DNA of 64,000 nucleotides from Aculops lycopersici. Lineage: Eukaryota; Arthropoda; Arachnida; Trombidiformes; Eriophyidae. The translations under genes were made by a program, and so were the position numbers. The DNA lies in the NCBI GenBank assembly GCA_015350385.1, contig WNKI01000002.1, positions 7,763,799 to 7,827,798 of the forward strand. Direction: 5' to 3'. Of this stretch, positions 30,659 to 42,509 are shown piece after piece (position 1 is the stretch's first letter; every line of letters begins with the position of its first letter). The notes under the pieces are model-generated. The model was not told the origin of the DNA and made no database searches. It saw only the letters and a list, made by a program, of their open reading frames with translations.

Positions 30659-33600
30659 TCAGCTAGGACCAACACGGCAACTCATGGAATTCAAAATTTC
30701 TGATGGTGATAGAAGCATTAAGCTCTGACTCGCGCTCAAACGCGGCCCATTCACTAACCAAAATGCTTCTAGTTCTCCAATATATTTGGCTTGTATTTTA
30801 GCCTCACGTTTGATCATTATATAATCACGCTCTGCACCACCTAGCGGAATTGCTTGATTATTCCCGCTCATTTGCAGCAGTTGGTTGCGGTACTCTGCAG
30901 AGACTTGAATTCGCTGGGGTAAGCTCGTTTGTTCAAGAATATCGACAAGTTGCAGTGAATTTCCCAGCAGTACGTAACGTGGTAACCTCAAGCATGAACC
31001 AGCGGCCGTATCAAGACCAGAAATCAAGCCACCACAAGCTGGTCCACAATGAAGGGCACACTTTACCTGAAGACAATTATTGAATTCACCCTGAGCCCTA
31101 TTGACCATATCCACCAGCTGTAACGCGAATGACGCAACAAGTCCCACATGGCTTCTCCTAGTTTGCTGATTTCCGCGACCAATTGGTAGGATGGGATCAC
31201 CGGAACACACCAGAAACCGTAACATCGAGTCTGCTTGTGAGTCGACTAAATGCAATTGTTTTCTGTACATACTTAATAATTGGTCCACACGAATAAGGAT
31301 CTGGAGTAATATTTTAAATTCATTCACTTGTTGTCTGTCGTTTGAAGGAATAGGAGAGGGAGGAGGCAACAAAATGAATCTAAATGAGCAGAAGCTGACG
31401 CATTCGAAAAATTGACTCTCCACCTGATGGCTAATTTGATTTGATTGTAATATCAACTTACTGGTCACAAGGTCAGGTAGTGAGCAGTTTGCGAGTTGAA
31501 AGTTTTTATGGCGCTCCAATGCGAGCTCGCGTTTTCGATGTGAGGATATTATCTCCAGAATGCTAGCATAAGATTGCATGATATCCACAGCGCTTTTTCG
31601 CTCTACCCTGCGGGCCGGCAAAGGCCGATCTCCACCGAGTTCGCAGTCTTTGTGGCCAATTTCGTCGCTTTGCCACCAGCTGCACGATGCCAAGCGCATA
31701 CGAAGCCTACTGATAGATTGTGGCCGTCGATCTGGCGAGTGCGACCAGCAAGATCTAATGACTCGCTGCAAGTTATCCAAATCTGAAGCTGCGGCACTCG
31801 CAGTCCCTGCTTTAGTAGTGCTTCTGACTTCTTTGACTTTGGGGGAATCGCGCGCCAAATGTGAAAAGAAGCAGGTAGATGATGACAACTTTGAACAGCT
31901 TTCATACACCGGCGCTCGCGGTCTTGTCGTCGTCGTCGCCGCAGTCATGGCTGTGGCCGCGGTAGTAGAAGCAGCAGTAGCAGCAGCGACAGGGGGAGTT
32001 GTATCTAATCTCGATAGAGGTGGCCGAAAACTTGAATCCACCTTGGCGCGTTCAATGAGCAACTTGCTACTGCTTACCTGAGTGAGACAACTCCATGGCT
32101 CCTGGTCTGCGATCAGTTCGTAAAGCAAGAAAGCAAACGAGTATATGTCAGCCAATTTAAGACATGATTGACTTAGAGAAGCCTGACGATTGTGATTTGC
32201 CAAAACCTCTGGCGCCGCGTAAACCAATTCGTCCAGGTAAGTGGATGGCGGTGGTGGTGGTAGTGATGGTGATGTTTGTACCTCTGTTTGGAGATTCGAC
32301 CCAATTGTTGATTCTCCAAGTGGTGGTTCCGGTAGATTTGGAGCAACATTGGTTTTAGCACTTGAAGCGATCGTCATTGTAGATCTCTGCTGCTCATAAG
32401 CACCAAGTGAGCGGCGCATGTGGTGCTCGTGGAAGCCGGAGAGTTTTAGTCGCCAATTTGAAGTTATCAAACAATTTGTTATTCTTAATTCTCCATGAAA
32501 TCCCAATTTACTACTCTCATGCAAGTAACCTAATCCGTTGAGCAAATCATCCAGCCAAGTGAACAGAAGCGAGCTTTTAAACCTTTCAATTGCGTCATCA
32601 TTTGCATCACACGATTCATAGTCGTCGTCGCCATCATCGCCATCGTCGTCGTCTTCCTCCCCACCGCCGCCAATGTCTTTGTTTGACGCAAATGCACCAG
32701 TGGTATTTATATTCGGTGCTCCATTGAAAGTTTCCTTGAGCGTCCTAACAACTAAGCGCAAGTTTCCCCTCTCCGGCAGCTCTAATATTAAACAGGCCAC
32801 TTTACCTCCAGCGCTGATACCTCCACTAGTATCGGCAACCAGTTGAAATAAGTCCAATTTGCTCGCTAGGGTGACCCCAAACAGAGAGACGATCGTTGGG
32901 TGATTCAATTCGTGTAAGCTACAGAGACACTCGTTGATTGATTTGTACTTATGCAAGAGTAATTTTAGCGTTCCGCTTCCCTTGTGTTTGGTGAGAAAGA
33001 AGCTCCGCTTGCCTCTTGGCCTTCTAGTCAATTGTTGAGTACTAGTGGAAGTAGTTGAAACTCCCCTAACAGTAGGTATTGCGTCACTACAAATAGCCGG
33101 CTCCCCGTCCCCATAACTCAGGCAATTGAGCCAATCGATCAAGTTGTTGTTGTTGTTGTTGCTGTTAGATGCCATTCGAAATGGCAAAACAGATTTGAAT
33201 GCTCTGCCACTGTGGCCGCCGAGTTTGGTGCCACTGTTGCAGCTTGCTCTGGCCTCTAAATTTGCTTGAAATTGAAACATCATCTCCTTCATTTGATGCA
33301 GCGCTACTAGCCAATGAACAAATTTGCAACTTGGAAAGGGAAACATGTGACAGTGAAGCTCAACTAGTGTCTTCCTCTTACTTTTGCTCGCATTCATTAA
33401 GTGGTAACTATCAGATTGCTGGCCGCCAAGTGGATCGCTCGAGTTGCTCATTGACTTCGCCAAGTGGCTGTCCCAAATTCTAAGTAAATTCAGTACAATA
33501 TGCTCAAAGTTTCGTTCGTCTTGTTCGCTGAACCAACCACCACCACCACCAGTTGACTGCTTGTTGATATCGGAATGTGGTTGTTCATTTTTATTCTTTC

Positions 33601-36046
33601 TTTTCCCAAATATCAATAAGGCAGATTTCCGGCCTCGCGAATCCTTTTGCTGATAGTAGAGGTAACGCATAACCGCAACAAGCGAAAGCGTTAGAAACAG
33701 CAATATGACTATTGTCAATGATGATGTCAACATTGCAACGTCTTGTTTACTGCGCAACTCAACCAGTTTCCTCGTGACCATCGAATCAATCTCATATTGT
33801 CGTTTGATTGTTTCGCAAGCAGAATAGTTTGAGTCCCCTAAAGCTTTACACCAAAATGGTAACCAAATTTGACTTATGTCCTGGAAATCAATTGAAAGTT
33901 TTATCTCACTTTCAGCCGCAACAAACTGTCCGATTGGCACTAATCCAAGGTCGTCCTCGTTGCCATTGGTATCGCTACCAGCTTGGATTGGTGGTTGTAG
34001 AGTTGAGGAGGTTAGGAATGAGGGCGAGCCTGTGGAAGATGGAGGCAACTTGGTGGTTACTCGAGATGAAATCAGCGAGTAGAAACCATCTGTTTGCGCT
34101 TGCGAGTCAAATTTGCTCATATTGTTGTGGTTAACAAAACTAAAGTAGCTTCGATTGACGAACCAATTGAAAACTCGCTGGCCGTCGGAACATAATGACA
34201 GCTGAGCGTTTTCCTGTTGTTGCAACTGGAGGCATTCGTTGAAATAGGCGCCCAATAGGAGGACCGAGTCGTACAGGTAAAAGGCTTCGATGGGCAGCCG
34301 GAGGAATTGGAACAAATCTGTTGATACCTGGAGCGAGTCGAGAGTGGTTTTGTTTGTGGTTATTGGCGGTTGTCTCTGACCACCTCCGCTCCTTACGTCG
34401 AATCCCAAACTCGAGCCACCAGTTCGATTGTAAACAGTGCGCATGTATTCCTGTAGGTCGGACATTCTCGTTGGCTTCGAGGGCACGATACCAAGGTAAT
34501 TGGTGTATTTAGCAGCCAGAGAGTTCAAACTGGACTCCTCCGTCTCGCCCTCCAGCGATTGGCGGCTTCCGCTCAGGAGACCGCGTAGGAAGTGGGCCGA
34601 GTCAACCTGTTCGTCGTAGGGTTCAATGTCGACCCCGACCACAATTGCTCGCTTTCCATGGTTCACCGTCGTGCTAGATGGCCACCTGTTTGCGTGGTAT
34701 TCCTGATGATGGTGCTGATTGTTGCCGTCATCAAGAGTTTCCGTTGCAACAGAAGAGTCCTCAAGTAGATTCAATTCGTCCAAGGCCAACATAAGGCCAA
34801 GATGTTCGTAGTAGTGGCCGACGACAATGTATATGGCGGCGCCAGAGTTTCGAGGAGGAAATTGCGTCACTGTTCTCTGCGAGCCGTTGCTACTATTCCT
34901 CGTATCGGCCACTGTTGCCGTCGCCACTGCAGGGTGCGCACTGCATTGAGCTTGATTAACAGGTGGCTGTTGTTGTTGTTGTTGAGTTTGGGGTTTTTGT
35001 TGCGCCGCCATCAGGTGACGGTGAAGCAAACGGCGGAAGGGATTCCTTGTAAAGCCATAGTGATAGGTCGTGTGCCAGTTGAGTACACTTAATTGTTTGT
35101 GTTTGTCCCCAGTGTTGCCAACGCCAATTGTGTCATTGTTACTGCTGTTGTTGTTGTTCATATTAACAGTGGCTAGTAACTCCCTGAGTTGCAACTCCAA
35201 CAATTCGCCAATCAATTTGTATTGGAACGCATCGTTGACTTGACGAAAACTTTGGGTGCCGAAACTAGACGCCTGCTGTCTTTCTTTGCCAAATGGAATT
35301 GATAAGAATTGCTGACGACCACTTGTAACTATGGGCGCCTTGTAATAGAGGAGCACCAATTGGTTTGGATATCTACCGTAAGCCGACAACAGGTGACCAA
35401 CCACACTGACCACCTTGCTTACAATCTTCCAATTGGGCGGCTTCACCTGAACAAAGGTTCGTTGTTGCGGTAGCACCACGATCTGTTGCCGCTGCAGCTG
35501 TTGCTGAATTGCAACAGCATCGCCGCCGACTTCATTGAGAGGTGATGCAATTATTTCAGGCGCAAGCTGAGAGCAATAGTGCGACACCATGGCCACATTG
35601 TAAATGGACGCCAAGCGAGATTCCACTCGACACGTTTCGTGTGGTCCAATGATGGCAGCGACATCTTGCCGGACAATGAGCTCAATTGTTTGCTTGATAC
35701 TCTGGCTCTCGTTGCCCTGAGTTGCTGCTATGATGGGAACAAATCTCAATTGTACGCTCGATGATGAGTAAATTTGATTCAATTTTGTGATTGCATGATT
35801 GAAAATATCCAACAACTCGGTGCCTGGACGTGGAAAAGTTTGGGGATTTCTAAGTCGATCGCTAGGTGCAAATTTGGTTAGAAATCCAATTTTAATATCA
35901 ATTACATTCGATGAATTCGCTGCGCTTGTTGTCAGTATAGCTGAAAAAAGCAGATATGTAACCAAAAGAATAGCCAGTTTATGGTGAGTTAAATTGACCA
36001 TCTTGAGTTTGTTTTTATCACAATAGTAATCTGGTAACGAAATCAT
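30659..36046 (-). CDS. receptor guanylyl cyclase-like protein with degenerate cyclase domain
   Basis: Single exon, up to 1795 residues. ATG36046 opens the frame, but ATG36001 (AAGATGG context) starts directly at a signal peptide (MVNLTHHKLAILLVTYLLFS) and is more likely. Order: ANF-receptor-like ectodomain (about 50-760, with IIGPHETCRVE), membrane helix (about 771-794), kinase-homology domain (about 1010-1450: HGELRITNCLI, LVYAAPEVL, DIYSFAFLLYELI and CWSHSPDRRPQ), a linker, and a cyclase-like domain (about 1540-1760) recognisable from CALHCGPACGGLISG and LRLPRYVLLGNSLQLVDIL. The position of the FSDIVGFT metal-binding motif reads SFCSFRF, so a key Asp is lost, and the VNTASR motif reads LQLVDIL. 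It is probably catalytically dead. The kinase domain carries Gly/Asp-rich and Thr/Ala-rich insertions. Introns inside the frame cannot be excluded. Confidence 0.83.
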   Translation of the reverse strand: MISLPDYYCDKNKLKMVNLTHHKLAILLVTYLLFSAILTTSAANSSNVIDIKIGFLTKFAPSDRLRNPQTFPRPGTELLDIFNHAITKLNQIYSSSSVQLRFVPIIAATQGNESQSIKQTIELIVRQDVAAIIGPHETCRVESRLASIYNVAMVSHYCSQLAPEIIASPLNEVGGDAVAIQQQLQRQQIVVLPQQRTFVQVKPPNWKIVSKVVSVVGHLLSAYGRYPNQLVLLYYKAPIVTSGRQQFLSIPFGKERQQASSFGTQSFRQVNDAFQYKLIGELLELQLRELLATVNMNNNNSSNNDTIGVGNTGDKHKQLSVLNWHTTYHYGFTRNPFRRLLHRHLMAAQQKPQTQQQQQQPPVNQAQCSAHPAVATATVADTRNSSNGSQRTVTQFPPRNSGAAIYIVVGHYYEHLGLMLALDELNLLEDSSVATETLDDGNNQHHHQEYHANRWPSSTTVNHGKRAIVVGVDIEPYDEQVDSAHFLRGLLSGSRQSLEGETEESSLNSLAAKYTNYLGIVPSKPTRMSDLQEYMRTVYNRTGGSSLGFDVRSGGGQRQPPITTNKTTLDSLQVSTDLFQFLRLPIEAFYLYDSVLLLGAYFNECLQLQQQENAQLSLCSDGQRVFNWFVNRSYFSFVNHNNMSKFDSQAQTDGFYSLISSRVTTKLPPSSTGSPSFLTSSTLQPPIQAGSDTNGNEDDLGLVPIGQFVAAESEIKLSIDFQDISQIWLPFWCKALGDSNYSACETIKRQYEIDSMVTRKLVELRSKQDVAMLTSSLTIVILLFLTLSLVAVMRYLYYQQKDSRGRKSALLIFGKRKNKNEQPHSDINKQSTGGGGGWFSEQDERNFEHIVLNLLRIWDSHLAKSMSNSSDPLGGQQSDSYHLMNASKSKRKTLVELHCHMFPFPSCKFVHWLVALHQMKEMMFQFQANLEARASCNSGTKLGGHSGRAFKSVLPFRMASNSNNNNNNLIDWLNCLSYGDGEPAICSDAIPTVRGVSTTSTSTQQLTRRPRGKRSFFLTKHKGSGTLKLLLHKYKSINECLCSLHELNHPTIVSLFGVTLASKLDLFQLVADTSGGISAGGKVACLILELPERGNLRLVVRTLKETFNGAPNINTTGAFASNKDIGGGGEEDDDDGDDGDDDYESCDANDDAIERFKSSLLFTWLDDLLNGLGYLHESSKLGFHGELRITNCLITSNWRLKLSGFHEHHMRRSLGAYEQQRSTMTIASSAKTNVAPNLPEPPLGESTIGSNLQTEVQTSPSLPPPPPSTYLDELVYAAPEVLANHNRQASLSQSCLKLADIYSFAFLLYELIADQEPWSCLTQVSSSKLLIERAKVDSSFRPPLSRLDTTPPVAAATAASTTAATAMTAATTTTRPRAPVYESCSKLSSSTCFFSHLARDSPKVKEVRSTTKAGTASAAASDLDNLQRVIRSCWSHSPDRRPQSISRLRMRLASCSWWQSDEIGHKDCELGGDRPLPARRVERKSAVDIMQSYASILEIISSHRKRELALERHKNFQLANCSLPDLVTSKLILQSNQISHQVESQFFECVSFCSFRFILLPPPSPIPSNDRQQVNEFKILLQILIRVDQLLSMYRKQLHLVDSQADSMLRFLVCSGDPILPIGRGNQQTRRSHVGLVASFALQLVDMVNRAQGEFNNCLQVKCALHCGPACGGLISGLDTAAGSCLRLPRYVLLGNSLQLVDILEQTSLPQRIQVSAEYRNQLLQMSGNNQAIPLGGAERDYIMIKREAKIQAKYIGELEAFWLVNGPRLSASQSLMLLSPSEILNSMSCRVGPS

Positions 36047-38391
36047 TTGATCGCTCGATTAAACTCGCATAACCAACTAGCCAAATCAAGGCAACGTGCT
36101 CAGATTAATTAATCTACTCCTAAAACCTATCGCTATGTTGGAGTCTAGTTCATGCAATATGATCAGCGCACGAACGCAAATTAGTTTCAACAATTTGCTT
36201 CTGGTTAGCCATAGGATACTAACAGCGTAAAGATTAACCGGCCAAGCAAACTGATTGATTACACTCACCTGTTGGATTCAGCGCGCATATTGTGCTCCTG
36301 CATGAGCGGCTGGAGAGGTAGCGAACGATTATTTGACCACCATCAATCATGTGGCACACAGCGATGCTACCTCAGAGGTGGCGCATGCCGATACTCGATA
36401 CCTTGCTAGTCGCAACGGGCGCCAAGTAGAGAGGCGTTGCGCAAAACCACATCGCTCACAGTGGCCACTTGCTCGATCGCTTCCGTGGACTACGGAGTCA
36501 AATCCGAGGGCATTGGGCAAAAAACTTCAATTGCAGTTTGCAGGTAAATTGTGTGCGCTACTGGCTGTGTGCAGCTCGTGTGCAGTTATCTCATCGACAT
36601 CCATTCTAAACTTTGGACAAACCGACGGACAGACACACGACGCGACTTTTGGCTGATTAGCATACCTCGCAAATCCGCGGGAGCCTCCATCTCTGTTTGA
36701 GTTGGTACTTCCAATGTTTTAAATAGAAACAACAACAGCACCAGCAACGAGGGCAACTTGTGGTCGCCTCTCGCTCCGCCATAGGCAATGTTCCTTGGTT
36801 TTTGAAGAAAAAAGCCCACCACTCACCTCACATTTCTATTCTTTTTGCACCAGGTGCAATACTCTCGTTTGCTCGTTTACTTACACACACGCCTCTGGAA
36901 AGTTGGATGGCACGCATGCACTCAGACAAGTGGCAAAAAAGAACAATCCAACGAGCGGACGAGCAGACGGCGGAACTGGCAAACTAGAGTCGGCCCAAGA
37001 GTTAGCCAAACTCATCGAGGTCAATGGGCAAAAAATGCATGATTGATATTCATTGATGAACGGCGTACCGATCGCCGAGCGCGCGAGAATGAGAGCGACT
37101 CAGACAGATATAAACTTGCTTGATTGATGGGGAGACACAAACGAAGATGCCACTTTGGCAAGTTGATAAGTCTGCTTTGGCTCCGTTGGCTAGTAGCACT
37201 GGAGGCCTGCTGGCTGGTTGAGCTGGCAATTGGCCACACTACTATTTGAAGTCGACTAAGTAATAAGATGAAGCTAACTATAGGTCCTTGAGAAGTTGTT
37301 ACTGCTGTTTGGTCAGGTATCCAGTGAGTAGGTCTAATTTATTAATCGATTCACCTTACTAGACAAAGAGGAAGGGTTGCACATATATAGGTCATCTTGT
37401 AGACACATAGATCATTGCCGCTGCCGCAGTCACAAACGATCACCTCACAAGTGGCTGTTAGACAAGAGCAGCGAGCCCTTGAATCCAGTCTCCGGTTGGG
37501 CACCTGTTTGTGTGTAAATATCGGTTGTGGCATTTCCAAATGTGTTTCGGAAGTTGTAGCCAATGAAAATTGAGGTGAAGTGGATCCAAGGGAATGGAGG
37601 TGGCGCAATGGTAATGGTGGTTGCATATCGACAGTGCCGGTCGTGGTTGACAAGAGATTAGTTGTGGGATTGTTGTTTTGGCGGTGCCGCAAATAGTTGG
37701 TGGTTGTGGTTGTTAAGGTTATCGATGTGGTCAGCCAGACGATCGTTGAGTGGTCGTTGTGGCCAAGAGCCAGTCAGTGACAAGTCAGTCACACCGAGGT
37801 TTGCGATGGATAGTAGTGGTGGTAGTTGAGTGGATCATTAGCGGACAGGTGGTGTTGTGTTTGAATGGAGCGGCATTTGCATCGCACGGTGCAGTTGGCA
37901 GCGAAGCCAGGTAACCGTGAGGTGAGTGGAAATGTTTGGTTGTCGTCGACGATTTTGTTCAGGTATCGATCGGTCGAGATCACCAATCGTTGTAGCCGTC
38001 GTTGTGGTCGTTGCAGACGGGGAACATGACGATTAGAAGATGGTGTATGTGTATGGAGTAGGTTGATGGTTGTGTTGTTGTGTTGTGTTGGCAAGCAAGT
38101 GTCAGGAGTTTTGTGTTGAGTTCAGTACGGAGTTTTGTGGGCAACAATGCGTGAAAAATACAGTAGTAGTGTTCGTTCGATCATAGGATTTGAAAGTTGA
38201 ATAATAAAGTCGCCATTCGTAGAAACGGTGCCGTAGTAGTGGTAGTTATTAGCCATGAGGAATAGAGAGACGAGGCGCGGCCAAGAAGAGAGTGTATCGC
38301 AGTAACAAATGGTTTAGTTGCACCGCGAAGAGACGCCGAGACGATGACAACAGAGACAGAGGTAGTAAACAGAAGTCGTCGTCGTTGTCAG
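36047..38391. other. intergenic region upstream of the receptor gene
   Basis: About 2.3 kb between the receptor's 5' end and the USP48 3' end. GTTGTGG-rich composition on the + strand at 37680..38150. E-boxes CACCTG/CAGGTG at 36266, 36851 and 37501. I see no supportable gene. Confidence 0.5.
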
Positions 38392-41300
38392 TTACATAAA
38401 CAGGTAGAGCACAGGTGAGCCAAAAACACATTGGTTGGTTAGATAGTACATGTTGTCCAATGAAAATTTGTTTGTGGTGTTGTGGAGTAAGGATGTTGTG
38501 GTGATTGTTAGTTGATGATCGTCTGACTTTTTGATTTTAGACACTAGACTGCGGTTGAACAACTTGACTTGATACTTACGTGACTTTGCTGATGAGGGTT
38601 CGTCTTCAATCAAATCTATACTATCGCTCACTGGCTTGTCAACCTGGATATTGGTCGAGTAGATGTGTGTTTGTGGATTAGTAGCTCGTCAAACTTTCTA
38701 ACCTCGTGGTCACACCAACAGGTGCACCTGTGGCAATCAAATGAGTCTGATAACAGAATACTTACCTCCAACTTCAAAGAACAGTTCGGCACAATCCTGA
38801 GCTCGGCCATTGTTTTGCTATTGTCATCCAGAATGACGTCATTTAAAAAGAGCCTTTGGTCAGAGACAAAAACTTGCCAGCGATTGTAGATCTCCTTCTT
38901 TAACTCGAGCAAAGTTTGATTTGGCTTTATGGTGTAAGCTTGCTCTCGATTTCTATTTCGCCTAGTGGTTCTTCGTAATATCGATGACGATGCTGGGCTC
39001 GATAAAGTGACTTGCTTTGTGGCACCTGGAGGAACAAAATCATTAGCCTCATCCTCAGTATAAATCTTCCTTCTTCTCTTGAATGGGTGATCATCGCCAT
39101 CATCGGTGGCAGTGTTTGGATTATTCAGTTCTGATGTCCTTTTACTTGGATCCGCTTTAGTTTCGCTGTTATCACAGTTATCATTATTTGTTATCGCTGT
39201 TGCACCATTGGATGAGGATGAAATATGACTTGGTGTCCCATGGCAACCAGCAATATTTTCTACCTTTGTAATGTAAATGGTTGCACTATCATAATTGAGC
39301 AATCTTTTCAGTTCGTCCTGTTTCAACATCTCGTGACAATCGGAACAGAACCCTGGATCGCTGACGATACATTCTGACCAATCAATTTCTGTTAAATCAA
39401 GTTCTTCGGTGACGGGAGTCGGAGTGTCATCATTTAGGGTCAAATCAATCATATAAGGTGGTGCTTTGTTCATGGCATCGCGATCTCCAGATTCATCCAA
39501 TATTTTCGCCGAGGTATTTGTTGAGGTAATTGCATTCTCAGTAAGTGGGTGAGATTTTTTGCTTGCTGTTGTAGCTTTCAATTTTGCAATATGAGCCTTA
39601 AGAGTCTTATCCGCCAGTTCAGGGTCAACGCGGAACTTGATGGTTTGGTCAACCGGGTAGAAATCCTTCAGATCCGATAGTTCAGTTGCACTTATTAAGG
39701 TGAATGGGCATTCAGGTAAAAGAGGATTCGTATTGACTGCATTATAAAGAGACTTGCCATGTTCACAGATAATCTTGTCCTTATGTTTCACTGCATCTGG
39801 TTTCTCTTGATTAGTGGGGTTTCGTAGGAACTTTTGCCACTTCGTTAGAAATTGTCTATCCAGGGCATAATATTCATCTGTCGGTTGCATGCTGCACCAA
39901 GAGGCACGCTTGCGGTTGTGAAATAAGTCAGGAAGTCTAGTTTTTTGTTCGAAAGCAATGGCCTTTTGAATATCACCAATCTCTTGTTGCTTGTCTTCTT
40001 GGCGCTTACATTCGGCACACATTAGAGTATTGGCATTGTACTCAATGAGAGGCCTCTCAGGATCGTTACCAAAATAACCCTTGAATATCTCCCATACCTC
40101 TTTTGGTACTATTCTCCAGGCCGTTGTCTCGTGGATCAGCTGGTTGTGGTCACAAAGAATATCAGAGTTGAAGACGAATCGCTCCAAAGCCTCATCGTCG
40201 CTTTCGGAATCAGAGTTGTTGTCTTCGTTATTGTTTGTGTGGTTGTTCTTCTCGTTACTATCAGACTTATCCTTATCTTTGTTGCTGTCGTCTTCGTCGG
40301 AACTAACGTTTTGTCCGGCACCACCACTACTTTTCTTCCTGTTCAACAATTCGGGGTGTAGCTTCTCAAATTGACACATAACCAGCGCTTGCCAATCCCT
40401 GTAAGACTTCTTGCCAACAATATAAGCATCGTTGAAGTCATAACCAGCTTCGATCTTGAACTTGGATTGCGAAGTGATAAACTTCTGGTTTTCCTTCAGT
40501 TTCTCTTTCAACTGGATGAGCTGCACCTCCAATTCAACGCAATCTCTACACATGGCATCTACTAGTCTAGGTCCACCACCGTACTCGTCATATAGCATGT
40601 TTGCACCCTCAGATCGAATACACTTGACTTGGTCTATCTTCCTAAAATCTAGTTTCCGATGGTAGCATAGTAGGTGGGAGTTATCGATTGCATTGAACTT
40701 AGCAGTTGATGATGAATTCGTAAGCCAGTTTTGTAGCCAATTCTTATCAATGAATTCAAACTTCTCTTTTGGGTCTCGGCATATTAGTTGTTCGTAAATT
40801 TGTCTCACTATTGATTTCCTAATTGCCAGATGCTGTTGGTCAACTTCCTTCGCTATCTCTAAACTCTCAAAAATCTCTTCACTTCTGCTGTTCTCCTCCG
40901 CGACAGCCATTTGAAGATGGTCTGGTAGGCGCCAGCCCTCGCTGTGGTCGCTTGGATACGATAAGGCTTCATTGTCTTGAGCTTGATAGACCAACATGTA
41001 GGCAGTCTTTGACTTTAAACTCTTCGACTCTAATCTTGCCAATTTACCACCATTTGATTGACTCGTTTTGATAATTTCTGTTTTGTCTTCGACGATTGTT
41101 ATGCTCTCACCATCTGAAGAAACTTGTAATTGAGGTCCTATCTTTTCGACACTATCGTCGTTGAATTTGTACCAGTCTTTAGATACTCTATCCTTGATGT
41201 GAGCAATATAATGTCCTGAATGTGGACTAGATCCACGATGTATAAGTACTGCGCTGAGTATGTAAATGTTCGACTTTTCTGACTGAGGCTTCATGGTTGG

Positions 41301-42509
41301 CGATCCATTGATTAAGTATAGGTTGTCAAACGATGTTCCCCTAGGTCTAGTTGAATCTTTGAAGTATGGATTCATGTCTAGTATCTCGGGAAATATAATG
41401 TAAGAATTGAGCTTCTGTCGAACATTCTTTTGGACATCATAGACAAAACGTAATAGTTGTAAATTGAGGGTTGGTGGCAAGGACTTGAGTATGATCTTTC
41501 TGTGGGCACTTCGGGCTTGCTTGCATTGACTACAGTTGTATTTACCATCAAGAGGAACTGGTTTGAAATAACTATTCAAACTATTATGCAAGGTTTCATG
41601 ATTTTGAATACTGAGATCCAATTCATAGAATGTAGATTCTGACAACGAGCTATGTTTGCAATGATCGCAGATGGTGGCATATGAGTAACGTCCGCGAAAC
41701 TGCTTGGGTATAATTTTTGAGACGAAGGTATTCTTTTGGTCAGCAAACTTTCTCTCCATCAATTCCATGAAGAGATTTCCAAACTCTTGGGCATCTTGCT
41801 GTTCGGCTGCATTTAAGTTTAGACTATCTATAAAATTGAATGGATCAATGGATTTCTTATTGGTAAATTGCATTCTCGCGAAGATGAGCTGTAATTGCTC
41901 TATTGTTTTGTCTTGACTCTTCTTTTGTTGCGATAAATTGGAGGAATTATTGGTGCTAACAATTTCGACTTTTTTATTGTCATTCTTATCGAGTGATTTG
42001 ATGGTAGATTTTTTAGGTGACGGAGATGCGCTCGATTGGTCCTCTTCTCTTGGACGCTTTAAAGGCGATGAGATATCATTATCCTTTCTCGCATCCTCAA
42101 TCATTTTTTGACTTCCTGCATTCTTGTTTGGAACATCAACTGCATTGTCATTCTTATCCCACTCATAGATAGCTTTTCTTAAAGCAGGGTTATGAAACCA
42201 CAGTTGCAGAAGACAGTTGACATAACAAGTTGCGCCAAGATTCTTCAGGCCGACGAAAGCCTTGAGGTCAGTTCGTTTTTGCTCGCAATTCGATGTCTCA
42301 TAACCGAAATAACTATTGCTTGTGTTGTCATTATCAAGCCAAGACCTATCAAAGCAGGCAAGACATAAAACTCGTTTACAATTCTTTCTACAACTATCAA
42401 ATTTGCATAGATTGTCCCAATTCAACTTGTAGGCCATTTGCAGGTGGCCGTCGTTAAGTTCCTCGATTTTGAGGCTGACCGCCCATTCCCATCTCTGTGT
42501 CTTCGACAT
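38392..42509 (-). CDS. Usp48: ubiquitin carboxyl-terminal hydrolase USP48, two exons
   Basis: Nuclear deubiquitinase of the USP family. Exon 1 is 38766..42509 and exon 2 is 38392..38643; the 122-nt intron 38644..38765 has GTAAGT and CAG ends (phase 0). Spliced length is 1331 residues (human 1035). The Cys box is KNLGATCYVNCLLQLW with catalytic Cys95. The His box is SGHYIAHIKD, followed by WYKFNDDSVEKI. DUSP-type repeats fill the middle, recognisable from YGGGPRLVDAMCRDC and SDILCDHNQLI. The C-terminal ubiquitin-like domain (NQTLLELKKEIYNRW) runs into exon 2: SLKLE joins VDKPVSDSIDLIEDE, like human ILLKADEPIADYAAMDD. A GTAAGT at 38579 inside exon 2 could be another donor, so the last ~60 residues are uncertain. 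Confidence 0.94.

Noticed and set aside
31420..31470. Possible intron in the receptor cyclase-like domain (GTAAGT donor near 31463)
   Set aside because: The pyrimidine-backed acceptors are out of phase, and residues inside the would-be intron align with the start of a degenerate cyclase domain. A weak in-phase acceptor remains possible.
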